From contig NZ_LXER01000024.1 of the NCBI RefSeq assembly GCF_001654925.1, positions 1 to 64,000 on the forward strand: DNA of 64,000 nt. The letters run 5' to 3'. The position numbers and the translations under genes are program-made. Below are positions 1 through 11,748 of this stretch, piece after piece; position 1 is the stretch's first letter; each line of letters opens with the position of its first letter. Below the pieces are notes generated by a model. The model did no database searches, had not been told where the DNA came from, and saw only the letters and a list, made by a program, of their open reading frames with translations. The stretch comes from Buttiauxella brennerae ATCC 51605 (GTDB lineage: Bacteria; Pseudomonadota; Gammaproteobacteria; Enterobacterales; Enterobacteriaceae).

Positions 1-44
1 CGCGCAATGATGAAAGTCATTTGGGTACTAAAGAAGTTTACGGA

Positions 45-121
<77 letters not shown>

Positions 122-126
122 ATATT

Positions 127-153
127 AAAAGCACTCTCAGGAGTGCTTTTTTT
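127..153 (+). terminator. Rho-independent terminator of the tRNA transcript
   Basis: A 10-bp stem AAAAGCACTC/GAGTGCTTTT with a TCAG loop, followed by three more T residues, starts 6 bases after the tRNA. The A-rich left arm gives a T run on the other strand, so it may also stop the leftward amiC transcript. Confidence 0.9.
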
Positions 154-185
154 GTATCTGCAATTCGCTCACACAGTTCTACTAT

Positions 186-240
186 CCCCTAAATTATTCG
201 AGCGCAGCCAACACAGCTGCGGCTCGAAGTATGACGGGGA
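186..240 (-). repeat. Mini-ERIC element (internally deleted)
   Basis: Read on the minus strand this is an ERIC left arm (CCGTCATACTTCGAGCCGCA) joined directly to the right arm (GCTGCGCTCGAATAAT), with the central roughly 70 bases missing. It folds into a hairpin. An almost identical copy lies at 18922-18978 in the opposite orientation. Confidence 0.8.
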
Positions 241-1497
241 TTAGCCGAGCCGCGCTAATCGCGCACTATCCGCAAAATAAGCCTTTATGCCTGCCAGAAT
301 AGACTCGGCCACTTCCTGCTGGAAAGTCGCGGTTCGCAACTTGCGCTCTTCTTCAACATTACTCAAAAATGCAGTTTCCACCAGAATGGATGGAATATCC
401 GGTGCTTTCAGAACCGCAAACCCCGCCTGATCGACGCTGTTTTTATGCAGTTTGTTCACCTTCCCTAACCGGGCCAGCACTTCTTTGCCGAACTTAAGGC
501 TATCGTTGATAGTCAACGACTGCACCATATCGAACATCGTATGGTCGAGATAACGATCGCCGCTCTTACTGACGCCACCGATTAAGTCGGCGGCGTTCTG
601 CGTTTGGGCGAGGAATTTAGCGGCGGTACTGGTCGCGCCTTTGGTTGAGAGCGCAAAAACGGAGGATCCGCGAGCAGCCCCCGTGGTAAACGCATCGGCA
701 TGAATAGAAACAAACAGATCGGCACGCTGCTTCTGTGCCTTCGCTACCCTGACTTTTAACGGGATAAACACATCCTCATTGCGGGTCATGTAGGCTTTCA
801 TATTTGCTTCTTTATCAATCAGCGCTTTCAGGCGGCGAGCAATCTGCAGCACGATATCTTTTTCGCGCGTTTTGTTCGGCCCAATCGCACCGGGATCTTC
901 CCCACCGTGGCCGGGATCAAGCATGATAACAATTGGCCGGTCACGCCCAGCTTTACCCGGCTGTGGCCCTTGTTCTGGCGACGGCGGCTTGTCTTTATCC
1001 AGCTTGCCGTTGTTGTAATCTTCCAGCAATGCCAACAGCGGATCTTGCTCGCTATTCATATTCGCCGGATACAAATCCATCACCAGGCGCTCTTTAAATT
1101 CAGCTACCGGGGCCAGTCCAAACAGATGTGGTGTGACGTTCTGTTTGAGTTCAAAAACCATGCGCACGGTTTGCGGGTCAAACTGCCCGACACGCGCAGA
1201 TTTGATGAAGGGATCGTCAGCACGAATCTGGCCACCAATGCCTTTCAATACTGAATTTAAATTCACACCTTCGATGTCGACAACGACGCGATCCGGGTTG
1301 CTCAATGCGAACTGCTTATATTTAAGCTCCTTGTTCGATTCCAGCGTGACACGAGTGTAAGACGAAGCGGGCCAGACACGCACCGCAACGACCAGGCTTG
1401 AAGCTGCAAGACCGACCTGGCTGACACTCAAAAGCCACATAGCACCTGCTCCCTGGAGCAACCGGCGCCGAGTTATTAATGGACTGGAATCTGACAT
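241..1497 (-). CDS. amiC: N-acetylmuramoyl-L-alanine amidase AmiC
   Basis: Periplasmic zinc amidase that cuts the peptide side chain from N-acetylmuramic acid to separate daughter cells. The 418-residue product matches E. coli AmiC in length and sequence. It has a twin-arginine signal ([10 protein letters not shown], then a hydrophobic stretch) for Tat export. An AMIN septal-targeting domain covers about residues 40-140, and an Amidase_3 domain runs from about 190 to the end. Zinc ligands and the catalytic Glu are visible in [24 protein letters not shown] and LVETAFLSN. The start at 1497 was chosen over an in-frame one 90 bases upstream because it has an AGGAG ribosome site and agrees with the family N-terminus. 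AmiC is activated by NlpD in E. coli, which is not in this window. Confidence 0.97.
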   Translation of the reverse strand: MSDSSPLITRRRLLQGAGAMWLLSVSQVGLAASSLVVAVRVWPASSYTRVTLESNKELKYKQFALSNPDRVVVDIEGVNLNSVLKGIGGQIRADDPFIKSARVGQFDPQTVRMVFELKQNVTPHLFGLAPVAEFKERLVMDLYPANMNSEQDPLLALLEDYNNGKLDKDKPPSPEQGPQPGKAGRDRPIVIMLDPGHGGEDPGAIGPNKTREKDIVLQIARRLKALIDKEANMKAYMTRNEDVFIPLKVRVAKAQKQRADLFVSIHADAFTTGAARGSSVFALSTKGATSTAAKFLAQTQNAADLIGGVSKSGDRYLDHTMFDMVQSLTINDSLKFGKEVLARLGKVNKLHKNSVDQAGFAVLKAPDIPSILVETAFLSNVEEERKLRTATFQQEVAESILAGIKAYFADSARLARLG

Positions 1498-1681
1498 AGC
1501 TCTCCTGAGCGGTGTATTTCCGGGAATCGAATAATCAATTTTATTTTTTGAGCCGAAAACTTTAACGAAACAGGCCCGGGCTGTCACTCATTAAAGGGTA
1601 AACATTCGCAATCAAGCACCTGGCAGGCTGAATGCAGAAATTTTCGCTTTGTGGAAATTGCCGCTTGCACCGAAGGCAATA

Positions 1682-1720
1682 AAAGAATAAAAATACAGAA
1701 ATTACGAATAATCATGCAAT
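1682..1720 (+). promoter_or_regulatory. Tandem ARG boxes (ArgR operator) of argA
   Basis: Two 18-bp ARG boxes, 1682-1699 (core AGAAT-AAAA-ATACA) and 1703-1720 (core CGAAT-AATC-ATGCA), match the TGAAT-N4-ATTCA consensus. They are separated by 3 bp, the spacing used by the ArgR hexamer. A possible -35 (TTGCAC, 1665-1670) and -10 (TAAAAA, 1688-1693) with a 17-bp spacer would put box 1 over the promoter, which fits arginine repression of argA. Confidence 0.85.
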
Positions 1721-1731
1721 GAGGTCTAGCC

Positions 1732-3063
1732 GTGGTGAAGGAACGTAGAACCGAACTGGTACAGGGATTTCGCCATACTGTTCCCTATATAAATGCCCAT
1801 CGGGGAAAAACGTTTGTCATTATGCTTGGCGGCGAAGCCATTGAACACGAGAACTTTTCCAGTATCGTCAACGATATTGGGCTGTTGCACAGCCTTGGGA
1901 TTCGTCTGGTAGTGGTGTACGGCGCACGCCCACAGATTGATGCCAATCTGGCTTCGCATAATCATGAGCCTATCTATCATAAACATACGCGTGTTACGGA
2001 TGCAAAAACGCTGGAGCTTGTTAAGCAAGCAGCCGGTTTATTGCAGCTGGATATTACCGCGCGTTTGTCCATGAGCCTTGGCAACACGCCTTTGCAGGGC
2101 GCACATATCAACGTGGTCAGCGGTAACTTTATTATCGCGCAGCCATTGGGCGTGGATGATGGCGTGGATTACTGCCACAGCGGGCGCGTCCGTCGTATCG
2201 ACGAAGAAGCAATTCACCGCCAGCTTGATAACGGCGCAATCGTGCTGATGGGCCCGGTTGCGGTATCGGTCACGGGTGAAAGTTTCAACCTCACTTCAGA
2301 AGAGATTGCCACCCAGTTGGCAGTCAAACTGAAAGCCGAAAAAATGATTGGCTTCTGCTCTTCTCAGGGCGTTATCGACGACGAAGGCAATATTGTCTCC
2401 GAACTGTTCCCTAACGATGCGCAAAACCGTATTGAAGAACTGGAAGAAGCCGGTGATTACCACTCCGGCACCGTGCGTTTCTTACGGGGTGCTTTGAAAG
2501 CCTGCCGTAGCGGTGTACGTCGCAGCCATTTAATCAGTTACCAGGAAGATGGCGCACTGTTGCAGGAGCTTTTCTCCCGCGACGGTATCGGTACACAAAT
2601 TGTGATGGAGAGTGCGGAGCAAATTCGCCGCGCCACCATTAACGATATCGGTGGCATTCTGGAACTGATTCGCCCGCTGGAGCAGCAAGGGATTCTGGTA
2701 CGCCGCTCGCGTGAGCAACTGGAAATGGAGATCGACAAGTTCACCATTATTCAGCGCGATAACCTGACCATCGCTTGCGCTGCGCTGTATCCATTCCAGG
2801 AAGAAGGGATTGGTGAAATGGCCTGTGTTGCGGTTCACCCTGACTATCGCAGTTCATCACGCGGTGAAGTGCTGCTGCAACGTATTGCCACGCAAGCCCG
2901 CCAGATGGGGCTGAGCAAACTGTTCGTGCTGACCACCCGCAGCATTCACTGGTTCCAGGAACGGGGTTTTATGCCGGTGGATGTCGAGCTGCTGCCAGAG
3001 AGTAAGAAAGAGATGTACAACTATCAGCGCCGTTCGAAAGTGCTGATGGCGGATTTAGCGTAA
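1732..3063 (+). CDS. argA: N-acetylglutamate synthase ArgA
   Basis: First enzyme of arginine biosynthesis: acetyl-CoA plus L-glutamate gives N-acetylglutamate, feedback-inhibited by arginine. The 443 residues match E. coli ArgA end to end. The N-terminal amino-acid-kinase-like domain (about 1-280, starting [15 protein letters not shown]) binds arginine. The C-terminal GNAT domain (about 295-440) includes the acetyl-CoA loop near [14 protein letters not shown]. Translation starts at GTG 1732, giving MVKERRTEL as in E. coli. It is divergent from amiC and under the two ARG boxes just upstream. Downstream it converges with recD. Confidence 0.98.
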   Translation: MVKERRTELVQGFRHTVPYINAHRGKTFVIMLGGEAIEHENFSSIVNDIGLLHSLGIRLVVVYGARPQIDANLASHNHEPIYHKHTRVTDAKTLELVKQAAGLLQLDITARLSMSLGNTPLQGAHINVVSGNFIIAQPLGVDDGVDYCHSGRVRRIDEEAIHRQLDNGAIVLMGPVAVSVTGESFNLTSEEIATQLAVKLKAEKMIGFCSSQGVIDDEGNIVSELFPNDAQNRIEELEEAGDYHSGTVRFLRGALKACRSGVRRSHLISYQEDGALLQELFSRDGIGTQIVMESAEQIRRATINDIGGILELIRPLEQQGILVRRSREQLEMEIDKFTIIQRDNLTIACAALYPFQEEGIGEMACVAVHPDYRSSSRGEVLLQRIATQARQMGLSKLFVLTTRSIHWFQERGFMPVDVELLPESKKEMYNYQRRSKVLMADLA

Positions 3064-3092
3064 TTAAAAAGCTAGCCCTTCTGGGCTAGCTA
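3064..3092 (-). terminator. Terminator of the rec operon, overlapping the recD end
   Basis: Stem GCTAGCCC/GGGCTAGC with a TTCT loop. On the minus strand it is followed by TTTTT. The hairpin includes the recD stop codon at 3086-3088. On the plus strand the T run is missing, so it serves argA poorly. Confidence 0.75.
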
Positions 3093-4921
3093 AAACTCGC
3101 CATCAACCCGCTACGCCGTTCAGTCTTCGTCACAATAGCCTTATCCAACACTCGGTCATCGGCATACAGCGACAACTTGTTACGCGCGCGCGTAATCGCG
3201 GTATAAACCAGCTCGCGCGTCACCACCGCGGTGTATTGGTTTGGCAGCACCAGTGCAGCATGGTCAAACTCCGAACCCTGCGATTTATGAACCGTCATGG
3301 CGTAAGCGGTGTCATGCCCCGGTAAGCGGCTTGGTTGGACAGATTTGATGGTGCCATCAGGCATCGGGAACCAGACTCGCAGCCCCTCGCCTTTATCCAG
3401 CGCGATCCCAATGTCCCCGTTAAATAACCCCAAAGAACTGTCGTTACGAGAAATCATGATCGGCCTGCCATTATACCAACGCGATGTCGCCTGGTTTGGT
3501 CGCTCGATCAATCGTTTTTGAATCAATCCCAGCTCGATGCGGTTATTCAAACCGCTGACGCCAAAAGGCCCGTCGCGTAACGCGCACAATAATTGATAGC
3601 GACCGAAAGCACTGAGAATAGCCGCAGGGTCGGCGTCATTACGCACTAACTCCAGGTATGCTCGATAGCCTTCGACTGCATCGGCAATCATCAGCGCATA
3701 ATCTTCTGTCTCTCGCAGCGGCTGTTTAGTGATGTCACCAAAGCCACTGGCAAATACCATTTTGGCGCGTTTTACATCGCTGGCGTTGACCGCGAAAGCC
3801 AGTTGCCCGATGCCTGATTGACTATCAAAACGGTAGCTTTTTTGCAGCAGGCAAAGCCCGTCACGCAACACGCTCGCCTGGTTCCCTTCCCCTGCAACAA
3901 GGGAATATCCGGTAAGCCGGCTTAGTTCGGCGGCTCTGGCTGGCGAATATCCGTGCGTGACATAGTGGCAAATATCTCCGAGTACCGCCCCCGCTTCAAC
4001 CGATGCCAGTTGATCACGGTCGCCGAGGAAAATAACCCGCGCATGTGCAGGCAGTGCGTTAATCAGCTTCGCCATCATCGGCAAGTCCACCATCGAGGCT
4101 TCATCAACCACCAGCACATCAAGATGCAACGGGTTCCCCGCGTGGTAACGCAGGCGCTGGCTATTCGGTTGCGCCCCCAGCAAGCGGTGCAAAGTGCAAG
4201 CATCGCTCGGTAACGAGGCTTTTTGCACATCATCCAGCGGCAAGCGGCGTAATGCCGACCCCAGAGATTCGGTTAAACGTGCAGCCGCTTTGCCTGTGGG
4301 GGCCGCCAGCTGTATGCGTAACGGTTTGGCATCAGATAGCTGAACCAGGGCGGCGAGCAATTTCGCCACCGTAGTGGTCTTCCCCGTGCCTGGCCCGCCA
4401 GATATCACCGAGATACGCCGGGTTAATGCGACCGCTGCCGCAACTTTCTGCCAGTCAGTTTCGGCCATAGGCTCAAAAAGCTGATTGAGAACATGAGCAA
4501 TTTGCGTTTCATCAAGTGGAATAGCCCGGTTCTCTTCACCAAAAAACCGTGCCACCGCCAGCTCGTTTTGCCACATACGGTTGAGATACAAACGCTCGCC
4601 AATCAGTTTCAGCGGCGTGGCACCATCATGCTCGCTCACCGCGGGTGAGGCCAATAGCACATTTTGCCAGCCATCTTTAACGTCGGCTTGAGCAAAGAGT
4701 TCGTCCGCAAAATCCGGTTGCCGCCCGGTAAAACAAAATTCCGTCGATAAGCGTGAAAGTGGGATACACACATGCCCTTCACCCGCATCGTGGCTGACTA
4801 AAGCCGCCGCCAGCATCACCGCCGGTTGTTCGTCACTGGCAATCATCATGGCAAACTGCGCATCCAGTGCCCGCAGCAGTTTTTGCTCAACCGCCTGTTG
4901 TAATAGCACTGACATTTTCAT
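3086..4921 (-). CDS. recD: Exodeoxyribonuclease V alpha subunit RecD
   Basis: Fast 5'-3' SF1B helicase motor of RecBCD, which unwinds double-strand breaks and controls nuclease activity until Chi is met. Length is 611 residues (E. coli 608). Walker A is GGPGTGKT at 175-182, Walker B is VVDEASM, and a C-terminal helicase motif reads [15 protein letters not shown]. The region around residues 58-85 differs most from E. coli. The ATG overlaps the recB stop codon by 4 bases (ATGA), so the two are translationally coupled. Confidence 0.97.
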   Translation of the reverse strand: MKMSVLLQQAVEQKLLRALDAQFAMMIASDEQPAVMLAAALVSHDAGEGHVCIPLSRLSTEFCFTGRQPDFADELFAQADVKDGWQNVLLASPAVSEHDGATPLKLIGERLYLNRMWQNELAVARFFGEENRAIPLDETQIAHVLNQLFEPMAETDWQKVAAAVALTRRISVISGGPGTGKTTTVAKLLAALVQLSDAKPLRIQLAAPTGKAAARLTESLGSALRRLPLDDVQKASLPSDACTLHRLLGAQPNSQRLRYHAGNPLHLDVLVVDEASMVDLPMMAKLINALPAHARVIFLGDRDQLASVEAGAVLGDICHYVTHGYSPARAAELSRLTGYSLVAGEGNQASVLRDGLCLLQKSYRFDSQSGIGQLAFAVNASDVKRAKMVFASGFGDITKQPLRETEDYALMIADAVEGYRAYLELVRNDADPAAILSAFGRYQLLCALRDGPFGVSGLNNRIELGLIQKRLIERPNQATSRWYNGRPIMISRNDSSLGLFNGDIGIALDKGEGLRVWFPMPDGTIKSVQPSRLPGHDTAYAMTVHKSQGSEFDHAALVLPNQYTAVVTRELVYTAITRARNKLSLYADDRVLDKAIVTKTERRSGLMASFS

Positions 4922-7900
4922 GGCATGACCTCATCCGTTTGCGCGGCAAAAAGCGCGTCCATTTTCGCAATCAGTTGAGCATCTGGCAGCGTCGAGAAAA
5001 TCCCTTGTGTCGAACCGTTGCTTTCGATGCCACGCAGGAACAGATAGATAACGCCGCCAAAATGAGTCTGGTAATCGTAATCAGGAATGCGGTGGCGCAG
5101 GTAACGGTGCAAAGCTAGCGTATACAATTGATATTGCAGATCATAACGATGAGATTGCATCGCCGCTGCCATCGCCTGCTGGGTATAGGCGCTACTGTCT
5201 TCACCTAACCAGTTAGACTTGTAATCCAGCAGGTAATAACGCCCTTCCCAGCGGAAAACCAGATCAATAAACCCTTTCAACATGCCACGCACTTGTTTGA
5301 AATTCAGCGGTGGGCAGCCCGCAGAGAGCGGATCGTATTCCCGCACCAGCTTATCCAGATGCGCAGCCTGCAAATCGCTTTCAATTGGCAGATAAAATTC
5401 CAGCTCGACCTGTTTTTCCTGAGGCGTTAACTGGTTAAGCGACACGCCCGAATCATTGAGCGGAGCCTGCAAAATGGCCTGTAACCACTGCGTTAACACG
5501 GGTAGCCACTCGTCACCAAAACCTTGTGCTGCCAGTTGCTCAGCAATCCACACATCGTCCAGAGGCTGAGTAAAATCAATGCCTTCGAATAAGCTATGCA
5601 AAAATGTGCCCGGCCCCGCCCCGCGTGGGAAGGTATGCGGAGTTAGTGATGGCTCACTTTGTACTGGTACAACACCTGCGGCGTCCACATCTAAGCGAGG
5701 CAATAAATCCAGCGCCTGGCTGCTACCATGCTGCTGTAGACCGGAATAACTGGTCACCCGCCAGTTATCTGCAACCTGTCTTTTCATCACTCTGGCGCTG
5801 AGTTCCGGGAGTGCGACACTCACTGGCTGCCACGGGGTGTAGTCTTCAGACACAGATTCTTCAACACTAATCGACTCGCTTGCCAGTTCCTGCAAACAGG
5901 CCTGTAAACCGGCGGCATCTTTCGCCTCACCTTTTTGCAGCAGATACCCCAACGCGCCCAGATGCAGATCGCTGGCCCCTTTTTTGGCTCGGTTCCCTTT
6001 AAATAACGGGGCGACACCCAGGCTGCAATGCCAAATTGAACGAGTCAGTGCCACGTACAGCAAACGTAAATCCTCTGCCAGGCGCTCTTCTTCCGCAAGG
6101 CTCAGGCTTTCTTCATCGTCGCTTAAATCCAGCAACGGCGAGAATGTTGAACGGTCATGGTACAAGCCGCTGTTTTGCGCCCGATAGTTGGCGATGAATG
6201 GCAACCAAACCAACGGGTACTCAAGCCCTTTTGATTTATGGATCGTGACGACCTGAACCAAATGCCTGTCGCTTTCAAGGCGTAATTGTTGGCTGTAGGC
6301 GTTGCTATCAGGTTCAGCGACCTGCTGCGCGAGCCAACGGACCAGGGCATGTTCGCTGTCCGTCTGTGCCGCTTCTGCTTGCAGCAATTCGCTGATGTGC
6401 AAAATATCGGTCAACCGCCGCTCACCACCGGGGGTAGCCAGCAGGTTTTCGGCCACCTGCCGACGAGCAATCAGCGCACGCAGCATCGGCATGACGCCCC
6501 GGCGCAGCCAGGTTTGGCGATATTCAGAAAACTCTTCAACCAACTGGTCCCAGGCGTTTTCGTCTTCATTCAGCGCTTCAATCATTTGCGCATCAAGGCC
6601 GAGCATGCTGGTCGCAACCGCACTACGCAGCGCGGTTTCAATTTCGGGGGCCAGAACAGCCTGAAGTATCCACAAAATTTCACGGGCTTCTGGTGTTGCA
6701 AACACCGAATCGCGGTTTGAAAGATAGACGGACGGGATGTTCAGGCTGGCCAGGGCTTCGCGCACAATGGACGCCTCGCCACGGCTACGCACCAGAATCG
6801 TAATGTCGGACGACTGCACCGGTCGCGATTCTTCACCTTTCCACAGCAAGGCCTCACCGCGCTGCCCGGCAGTCAGCCAGTCACGAATCTGCTGCGCGCA
6901 CTGCATCGCCATGGTTTGTTGGTAATCATTTACTCCACAACCATCACCCGACTGTGCCCAAAATGACATTGCCGCCTGGTTCTTCCCTTTGAAGGTAAAA
7001 CGCAGTCCACTGTTTTTCTCAGCCGCTTTGACCGCTAAGAATGGGATTTGCTGGAATAAGAAAGGGTTACTCAGTTGCTGAAACAGAGTATTTACGCTGT
7101 TTATCATTGCAGGGGATGAGCGCCAGTTGGTGTCCAGCGTGTAGTGGGCACTTACCTCATGACGAGCTTTCATGTAGGTAAAAATATCCGCCCCGCGGAA
7201 CGCATAAATCGCCTGTTTCGGGTCACCGATAAGCAACAGCGCAGTGCCCGGCTGGTTGATGTACAGCCGCCTGAAGATGCGATATTGCTGAGGATCGGTA
7301 TCCTGAAATTCATCAATCATGGCCGCCGGGAAACGCCCACGAATGGCGGCAGCCAGGGCGTCGCCACCCGGCTTATGCAGAGCTTCATCCAGCCGGGTCA
7401 ACATATCGTCGAACCCCAGCTCACCGCGACGACGTTTTTCTTGCTGCACGGTATAACGTATTTCTGCCATTGCCCGGGCGATAACTAAATCACGCAGCGT
7501 CAGTGGCTCCCCCAACAAATCGTTAATCGCTCGGAAAACAGGATGCTGTGGCGGCTGCCCCTCTTTGGTTTTCTCATCCAGCATCGACTGAGAGAAGCGT
7601 TCCAGTTGGTCAGGCAATTTGTAGGTTGTGGTTTCTGATTGCGCCCAAGTGCCGACAATATTCAGCCAGTTAGGTAAGTTTTTACTGCTGTAACTGCGGC
7701 GGTCTATCTTCGCTACACTGAGGATCTGCGCAATTTCATCCGCGCAGGCGCACCATTGCGCTTTCACATCCTCAATGGCGGTAATGATCTTTTGATGGCG
7801 GGCGATCAGCGTTTCATCATCGGCTGGCGGCTGTTTCAGAACGGGCTGTTCACCTTGCAGCCAGCTGTTGATATCCCTGAGCAGTTCATCTGGCCCAGCC

Positions 7901-8460
7901 CACTGCTCTGCCATCACTTGTGCTACAGGTTTAGGCAGCGGGTAGCAATGGCGACGCCAAAAATCTGCGCAAGCATGGCGGCGCAGTTGCGATTCATCTT
8001 CAATGAGTTGTTGCTCAAACAGCATGCCTGATTCAAAAGCATTCAGGCTTAACATCCTTTGGCAGAAGCCGTGGATGGTGAAAATAGCAGCTTCATCCAT
8101 CTGCTGTTCAGCAAGGCGCAATACCTGAGCGGCCTGGTGAAGGTCAGGGATTTCTGTGAGCAGTTTTTGGAACAAGGGATTGTCAGTGCGGTTACGTACG
8201 CAGGCGATACGCAGTTCATGAATATTGGCGCGAATACGGCCACGGAGTTCTTCAGTCGCCGCCTGAGTAAAGGTTACGACCAATAATTCTTCAACTGAGA
8301 GTGGACGAGGATGGGCATTTTTCCCACCCAGGCCAAGCAGCAAACGCAAATAGAGTGCCGCAATGGTAAATGTCTTTCCGGTACCGGCAGAGGCTTCAAT
8401 CAGCCGCTCCCCCGTCAGAGGTAAACTTAGGGGGTCAAGCGGTTGAGTGGTTCCGGTCAT
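4918..8460 (-). CDS. recB: Exodeoxyribonuclease V beta subunit RecB
   Basis: 3'-5' SF1A helicase and the only nuclease of RecBCD; it also loads RecA after Chi. The 1180 residues equal the E. coli length. Walker A ASAGTGKT lies at residues 23-30 and the UvrD-like motif [11 protein letters not shown] in the middle of the helicase core. The C-terminal nuclease domain retains GFIDLVF and LLDYKSNW, which carry the Asp-Asp-Lys metal and catalytic residues. It precedes recD with a 4-base overlap. The 122-bp gap up to ptrA is filled with ERIC-derived sequence. Confidence 0.98.
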   Translation of the reverse strand: MTGTTQPLDPLSLPLTGERLIEASAGTGKTFTIAALYLRLLLGLGGKNAHPRPLSVEELLVVTFTQAATEELRGRIRANIHELRIACVRNRTDNPLFQKLLTEIPDLHQAAQVLRLAEQQMDEAAIFTIHGFCQRMLSLNAFESGMLFEQQLIEDESQLRRHACADFWRRHCYPLPKPVAQVMAEQWAGPDELLRDINSWLQGEQPVLKQPPADDETLIARHQKIITAIEDVKAQWCACADEIAQILSVAKIDRRSYSSKNLPNWLNIVGTWAQSETTTYKLPDQLERFSQSMLDEKTKEGQPPQHPVFRAINDLLGEPLTLRDLVIARAMAEIRYTVQQEKRRRGELGFDDMLTRLDEALHKPGGDALAAAIRGRFPAAMIDEFQDTDPQQYRIFRRLYINQPGTALLLIGDPKQAIYAFRGADIFTYMKARHEVSAHYTLDTNWRSSPAMINSVNTLFQQLSNPFLFQQIPFLAVKAAEKNSGLRFTFKGKNQAAMSFWAQSGDGCGVNDYQQTMAMQCAQQIRDWLTAGQRGEALLWKGEESRPVQSSDITILVRSRGEASIVREALASLNIPSVYLSNRDSVFATPEAREILWILQAVLAPEIETALRSAVATSMLGLDAQMIEALNEDENAWDQLVEEFSEYRQTWLRRGVMPMLRALIARRQVAENLLATPGGERRLTDILHISELLQAEAAQTDSEHALVRWLAQQVAEPDSNAYSQQLRLESDRHLVQVVTIHKSKGLEYPLVWLPFIANYRAQNSGLYHDRSTFSPLLDLSDDEESLSLAEEERLAEDLRLLYVALTRSIWHCSLGVAPLFKGNRAKKGASDLHLGALGYLLQKGEAKDAAGLQACLQELASESISVEESVSEDYTPWQPVSVALPELSARVMKRQVADNWRVTSYSGLQQHGSSQALDLLPRLDVDAAGVVPVQSEPSLTPHTFPRGAGPGTFLHSLFEGIDFTQPLDDVWIAEQLAAQGFGDEWLPVLTQWLQAILQAPLNDSGVSLNQLTPQEKQVELEFYLPIESDLQAAHLDKLVREYDPLSAGCPPLNFKQVRGMLKGFIDLVFRWEGRYYLLDYKSNWLGEDSSAYTQQAMAAAMQSHRYDLQYQLYTLALHRYLRHRIPDYDYQTHFGGVIYLFLRGIESNGSTQGIFSTLPDAQLIAKMDALFAAQTDEVMP

Positions 8461-8465
8461 TATTT

Positions 8466-8580
8466 ACCCTTTGTCTTTCAAGTTGCAGATAGGTTGGCTA
8501 CGTTCTCTTGCCGCCTGTCTGCAACCTGAAATCCACCAGGTATAAGCCCGTTATATCCAGGTTGCAGGTGCGTTAGCGGT
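8466..8580 (+). repeat. Deleted ERIC element plus a partial second ERIC arm
   Basis: 8466-8542 is an ERIC whose left arm (CTTTCAAGTTGCAGATAGGT) runs straight into the right arm (CTTGCCGCC...CTGCAACCTGAAAT), missing the central palindrome. 8545-8580 looks like a second left-arm fragment (CCCGTTATATCCAGGTTGCA). Together they occupy nearly the whole ptrA-recB gap. Confidence 0.7.
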
Positions 8581-8582
8581 CA

Positions 8583-11468
8583 TCATTTAGCGTCCACTAG
8601 CGGCAATGATTGCTGCAGACCGCTAACCTCTTTCCAGGTTTTCCAGCCATCTGGTGCGGCATAATCTGCTTTACCATTGTGGCTACCAGAGACTTGCGAC
8701 AGAACAGCCACGCCTTGTGGTTCAATCACGGCCTGATGGAAGAAATCAGCCAGTTTTTGCGGTGTGAGCTTTTTGATTTCGGCGACTACTTTATCACGCG
8801 AATCAAAGTCCAGGTTTCCACGATCGAAATCTTTGCTCAGTTGTGAGGCTTCCTGAGACAAAGTTTGCGGTGCCTGCATAATTTGGCTGATCATGCCCTG
8901 CTGCATTTGAGCGAAGTCTTCAGGACTCATCTCGCGCAGTTTCTTTTCAGCCGTTGGGTAAAACGCCTTAAACCGTTGATACAAATAAGCCGGTTGCTTA
9001 TCGTTGCTTTGCAACAAGAAGCCAATTCCCCACTGGCGGCCGACCGACATCGGGAAAGCAAACACCGCATAGCCCAGTTGCTCCTGAGTACGCAACTGAT
9101 TGTAGAACCACGGCTGAATGATTTGCCCCAACATTGAGCTATAAGCCGTACTCACCGTTTCATCAAAGCCTTTTGGGACATAAACGGCAGCAAGTGCTGA
9201 GTCCGTGCTGCTTCCTGCTTTTTCAAACATAGCCAAATGTTTGCTATCAACAAGCACGTCTTTATTGCGACACCACTCATTACCTTTGGTGGAGAGCTGA
9301 GTTTGTACGTTATGCGCAAGATCCTTTGCCTGATCAGGAGACATATTCCCCAGGACTAAAAACTCAGGTTTGGCATTCGTTTTTAACACTTCACGGTAAT
9401 CAAGCACGTCTTTTAAGGTCAATTCCGGCAGCAGTGCACGACGCGTTTCACGCTGGAAATACGGCACCTGCGACACCATTTGCACCGGCATAATCGCCTG
9501 ATCGTAAGCTTTACCTTTGTCTGCCGAGTCCATCATCTGGGCATACCATGACTTTGCCTGATCTAACTGCTCTTGAGTCGGCGTATAGGAGAAATAACCT
9601 TTTAGCAGCGCTTCAAAAAGCTGCGGCAAACGTTGCGTGTAGCCGTTGGCATTGACCATCAAACCGCTATTGGCGTTAGTCGAGAAACCAATACCACCAA
9701 TGGAAGCCTGATTACTTAACTCATCGAGCGCGATGCCTGCCAGGTAGTCATTAAGAGCAAACAAAACCTGGTTTTTGGCGCTATCCATTGCCTGCGGGTT
9801 ACGCAGCACCATCGTCACGTCAGCTTTCGGTTCGCTGGCAAAATAGTGGCTTGGCATATACAACACACGCAGACCGGGTTCTTTCACCAGTAATTCTGGG
9901 TGAGCATAGGTTTTGTCAGGTTTAACCAACGTAAAATCGTCAGGAATGTACGGGTTCAACTGAGGCAATTCCAGCTTGATAGCTGCTGCTTTTTGCTGCC
10001 AGGTATCGAACACTTGCGGTGTAATTTTATCGACCTGATAAGGGGCTTCGACAAAATAAGCCGTTTTGTTATGTGGCTCTTGCGGGCTGATATACCAGAC
10101 GCGCGCATTTTGCGGTGTCATCATATCCAGTCGGGATTTAATGGCGGCAGGATCATATTGATCGGCAATGTTAACGGCATCAAGCGTGTGCGCGACGGGC
10201 ACGCGCAGCATGGTGTCCGCTAACCATTCAACGTAATCCATATCCCGGGTAATGGACGGATAACGGAAGTCGAGGTCAAGAACATGGGCAAGTTCGTCGA
10301 AATAGCTTTTATCGACGCCATTCTCTCGCAGTTTATTTAAGTAACTGAAAATCGCCGCAACCACTTCATCACGCTGGGCAAGACCCTTATCGGTTAACGA
10401 TACCGAAATAGCAAACACACCGCTGTTGCCGTTAACTAACGGGTCAGAATCAGCGCGGATGCTGTCTGCAAGGCCCTGTTTTTGCAGCCAGTCAGAAAGA
10501 GTGTTGTTACTACGATTACCAATTAAATAACCAATTAATTCATCAGTTTTGCTGCGGAATTTATCGCTGTTATTGTCGATTCGGAATTCGACACGCACAA
10601 CTTTGCGTGGCAATGCCGGCACGTAGTGAATGACAATGCCTTTTTGCGCATCGGTCACAACCGGCACATCAATCACTGGCTTTTCGATATTTTTATTTGG
10701 CACCCGACCATAGGTATCTACAGCCATTTTTGCCAGTTCCGGCAAGGGTTTATTGCTGTAAATAACCGCCTTCATCAGGTTCGCGGAATAGTATTTATCA
10801 CGGAAAGCCACCAGCGCATCCAGCAATTTGCTACCCGGTTTATCGCGTAACGTTTCCAGATTACCACCGGAAAAACGCGAGCCTGGATGTGCCGGGTTGA
10901 TGGTTTCAGCACTGACTTGCGCCATACGCATACCATCACGAGCACGGGCTAAAGTTAGCTCGGCATTCACGGCATTACGCTCGCGTTCGGCATATTCAGG
11001 GGCGAGATTTGGCTCGGCAATAGCATCGGACAGGCGGTCAACTGCGCCTTCGAGCGCATCGTTTTCCACTTCAAGGTAAAATGCAGTGCGGTAAGTCGCG
11101 GTGCTGGCGTTATGGCTGCCACCGTGCTTTTTGAGGAATTCTGACAAGCTATCCGGCTCAGGATACTTTTTGGAGCCCATCAGCGTCATATGTTCAAGAT
11201 AGTGAGCAAGGCCAAGGTGGTCATTGGGATCTTCCAGAGATCCTACAGGAACAACCAATGCAGACAATGACTTAACTGCTTGTGGATCAGAAACCAGCAG
11301 AACTGTCATGCCATTATCAAGACGAATTGCCTGATATTGACGATTGTCTTTCTCACTTTTATGGATAGTTTCCTGGATGGGGTTCCAACCCGTGTCTGCC
11401 TGACTTAATGGTGCCCAAAGAGCGACTAACAAGAAAAGCGGTTTTAACCAGGTGCTACATATAGGCAT
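8583..11468 (-). CDS. ptrA: Pitrilysin (protease III), periplasmic zinc protease
   Basis: M16 metalloendopeptidase that degrades small peptides such as insulin B chain in the periplasm. Length is 961 residues (E. coli 962). A Sec signal peptide ends at about residue 24 (PLSQA, then DTGW). The inverted zinc motif HYLEH is at 89-93, and the distal Glu lies in ERNAVNAEL. The full protein with four M16 subdomains is present. As in E. coli, the gene is inserted between recC and recB although it has no known part in recombination. Confidence 0.97.
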   Translation of the reverse strand: MPICSTWLKPLFLLVALWAPLSQADTGWNPIQETIHKSEKDNRQYQAIRLDNGMTVLLVSDPQAVKSLSALVVPVGSLEDPNDHLGLAHYLEHMTLMGSKKYPEPDSLSEFLKKHGGSHNASTATYRTAFYLEVENDALEGAVDRLSDAIAEPNLAPEYAERERNAVNAELTLARARDGMRMAQVSAETINPAHPGSRFSGGNLETLRDKPGSKLLDALVAFRDKYYSANLMKAVIYSNKPLPELAKMAVDTYGRVPNKNIEKPVIDVPVVTDAQKGIVIHYVPALPRKVVRVEFRIDNNSDKFRSKTDELIGYLIGNRSNNTLSDWLQKQGLADSIRADSDPLVNGNSGVFAISVSLTDKGLAQRDEVVAAIFSYLNKLRENGVDKSYFDELAHVLDLDFRYPSITRDMDYVEWLADTMLRVPVAHTLDAVNIADQYDPAAIKSRLDMMTPQNARVWYISPQEPHNKTAYFVEAPYQVDKITPQVFDTWQQKAAAIKLELPQLNPYIPDDFTLVKPDKTYAHPELLVKEPGLRVLYMPSHYFASEPKADVTMVLRNPQAMDSAKNQVLFALNDYLAGIALDELSNQASIGGIGFSTNANSGLMVNANGYTQRLPQLFEALLKGYFSYTPTQEQLDQAKSWYAQMMDSADKGKAYDQAIMPVQMVSQVPYFQRETRRALLPELTLKDVLDYREVLKTNAKPEFLVLGNMSPDQAKDLAHNVQTQLSTKGNEWCRNKDVLVDSKHLAMFEKAGSSTDSALAAVYVPKGFDETVSTAYSSMLGQIIQPWFYNQLRTQEQLGYAVFAFPMSVGRQWGIGFLLQSNDKQPAYLYQRFKAFYPTAEKKLREMSPEDFAQMQQGMISQIMQAPQTLSQEASQLSKDFDRGNLDFDSRDKVVAEIKKLTPQKLADFFHQAVIEPQGVAVLSQVSGSHNGKADYAAPDGWKTWKEVSGLQQSLPLVDAK

Positions 11469-11496
11469 TCATGAACCTCATAATCACGAAACTTCC

Positions 11497-11622
11497 TATA
11501 CCCGTTATCTTTCAAGCTGCAGGAGTGCTGGCTACATTCATAACCCCAGTCACTTACTTTAGTAGGCTACTGGTGATTGGCTCCCTTGCTGCCGACCTGC
11601 ATTTCGAAGTCTAAAGGGTATA
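11497..11622 (+). repeat. Full-length ERIC element
   Basis: About 126 bp, bounded by TATACCCGTTATCTTTCAAG and TTTCGAAGTCTAAAGGGTAT. The central palindrome CCCCAGTCACTTACTTTAGT is present, with a diverged right half. It lies between the recC stop and the ptrA start and would be transcribed in the rec operon. Confidence 0.85.
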
Positions 11623-11748
11623 ACTTATTCATCATTAACAACTTTTAAAAACAATCTGCTATTTTAGTTGTTTCTTTTTTCGCCAATCCTGAGCAAGTAG
11701 CGCATCATAGATGAACCTGCCGGGTTGTGCAATTTTTACACAGCTCTT

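Noticed and set aside
4918-4921. Frameshift at the recB-recD junction
   Set aside because: The 4-base ATGA overlap is the normal coupled arrangement in enterobacteria.
6286-6720. 144-codon open frame on the plus strand
   Set aside because: Lies wholly antisense to recB in a well-conserved region, has no ribosome site and gives no recognisable protein.
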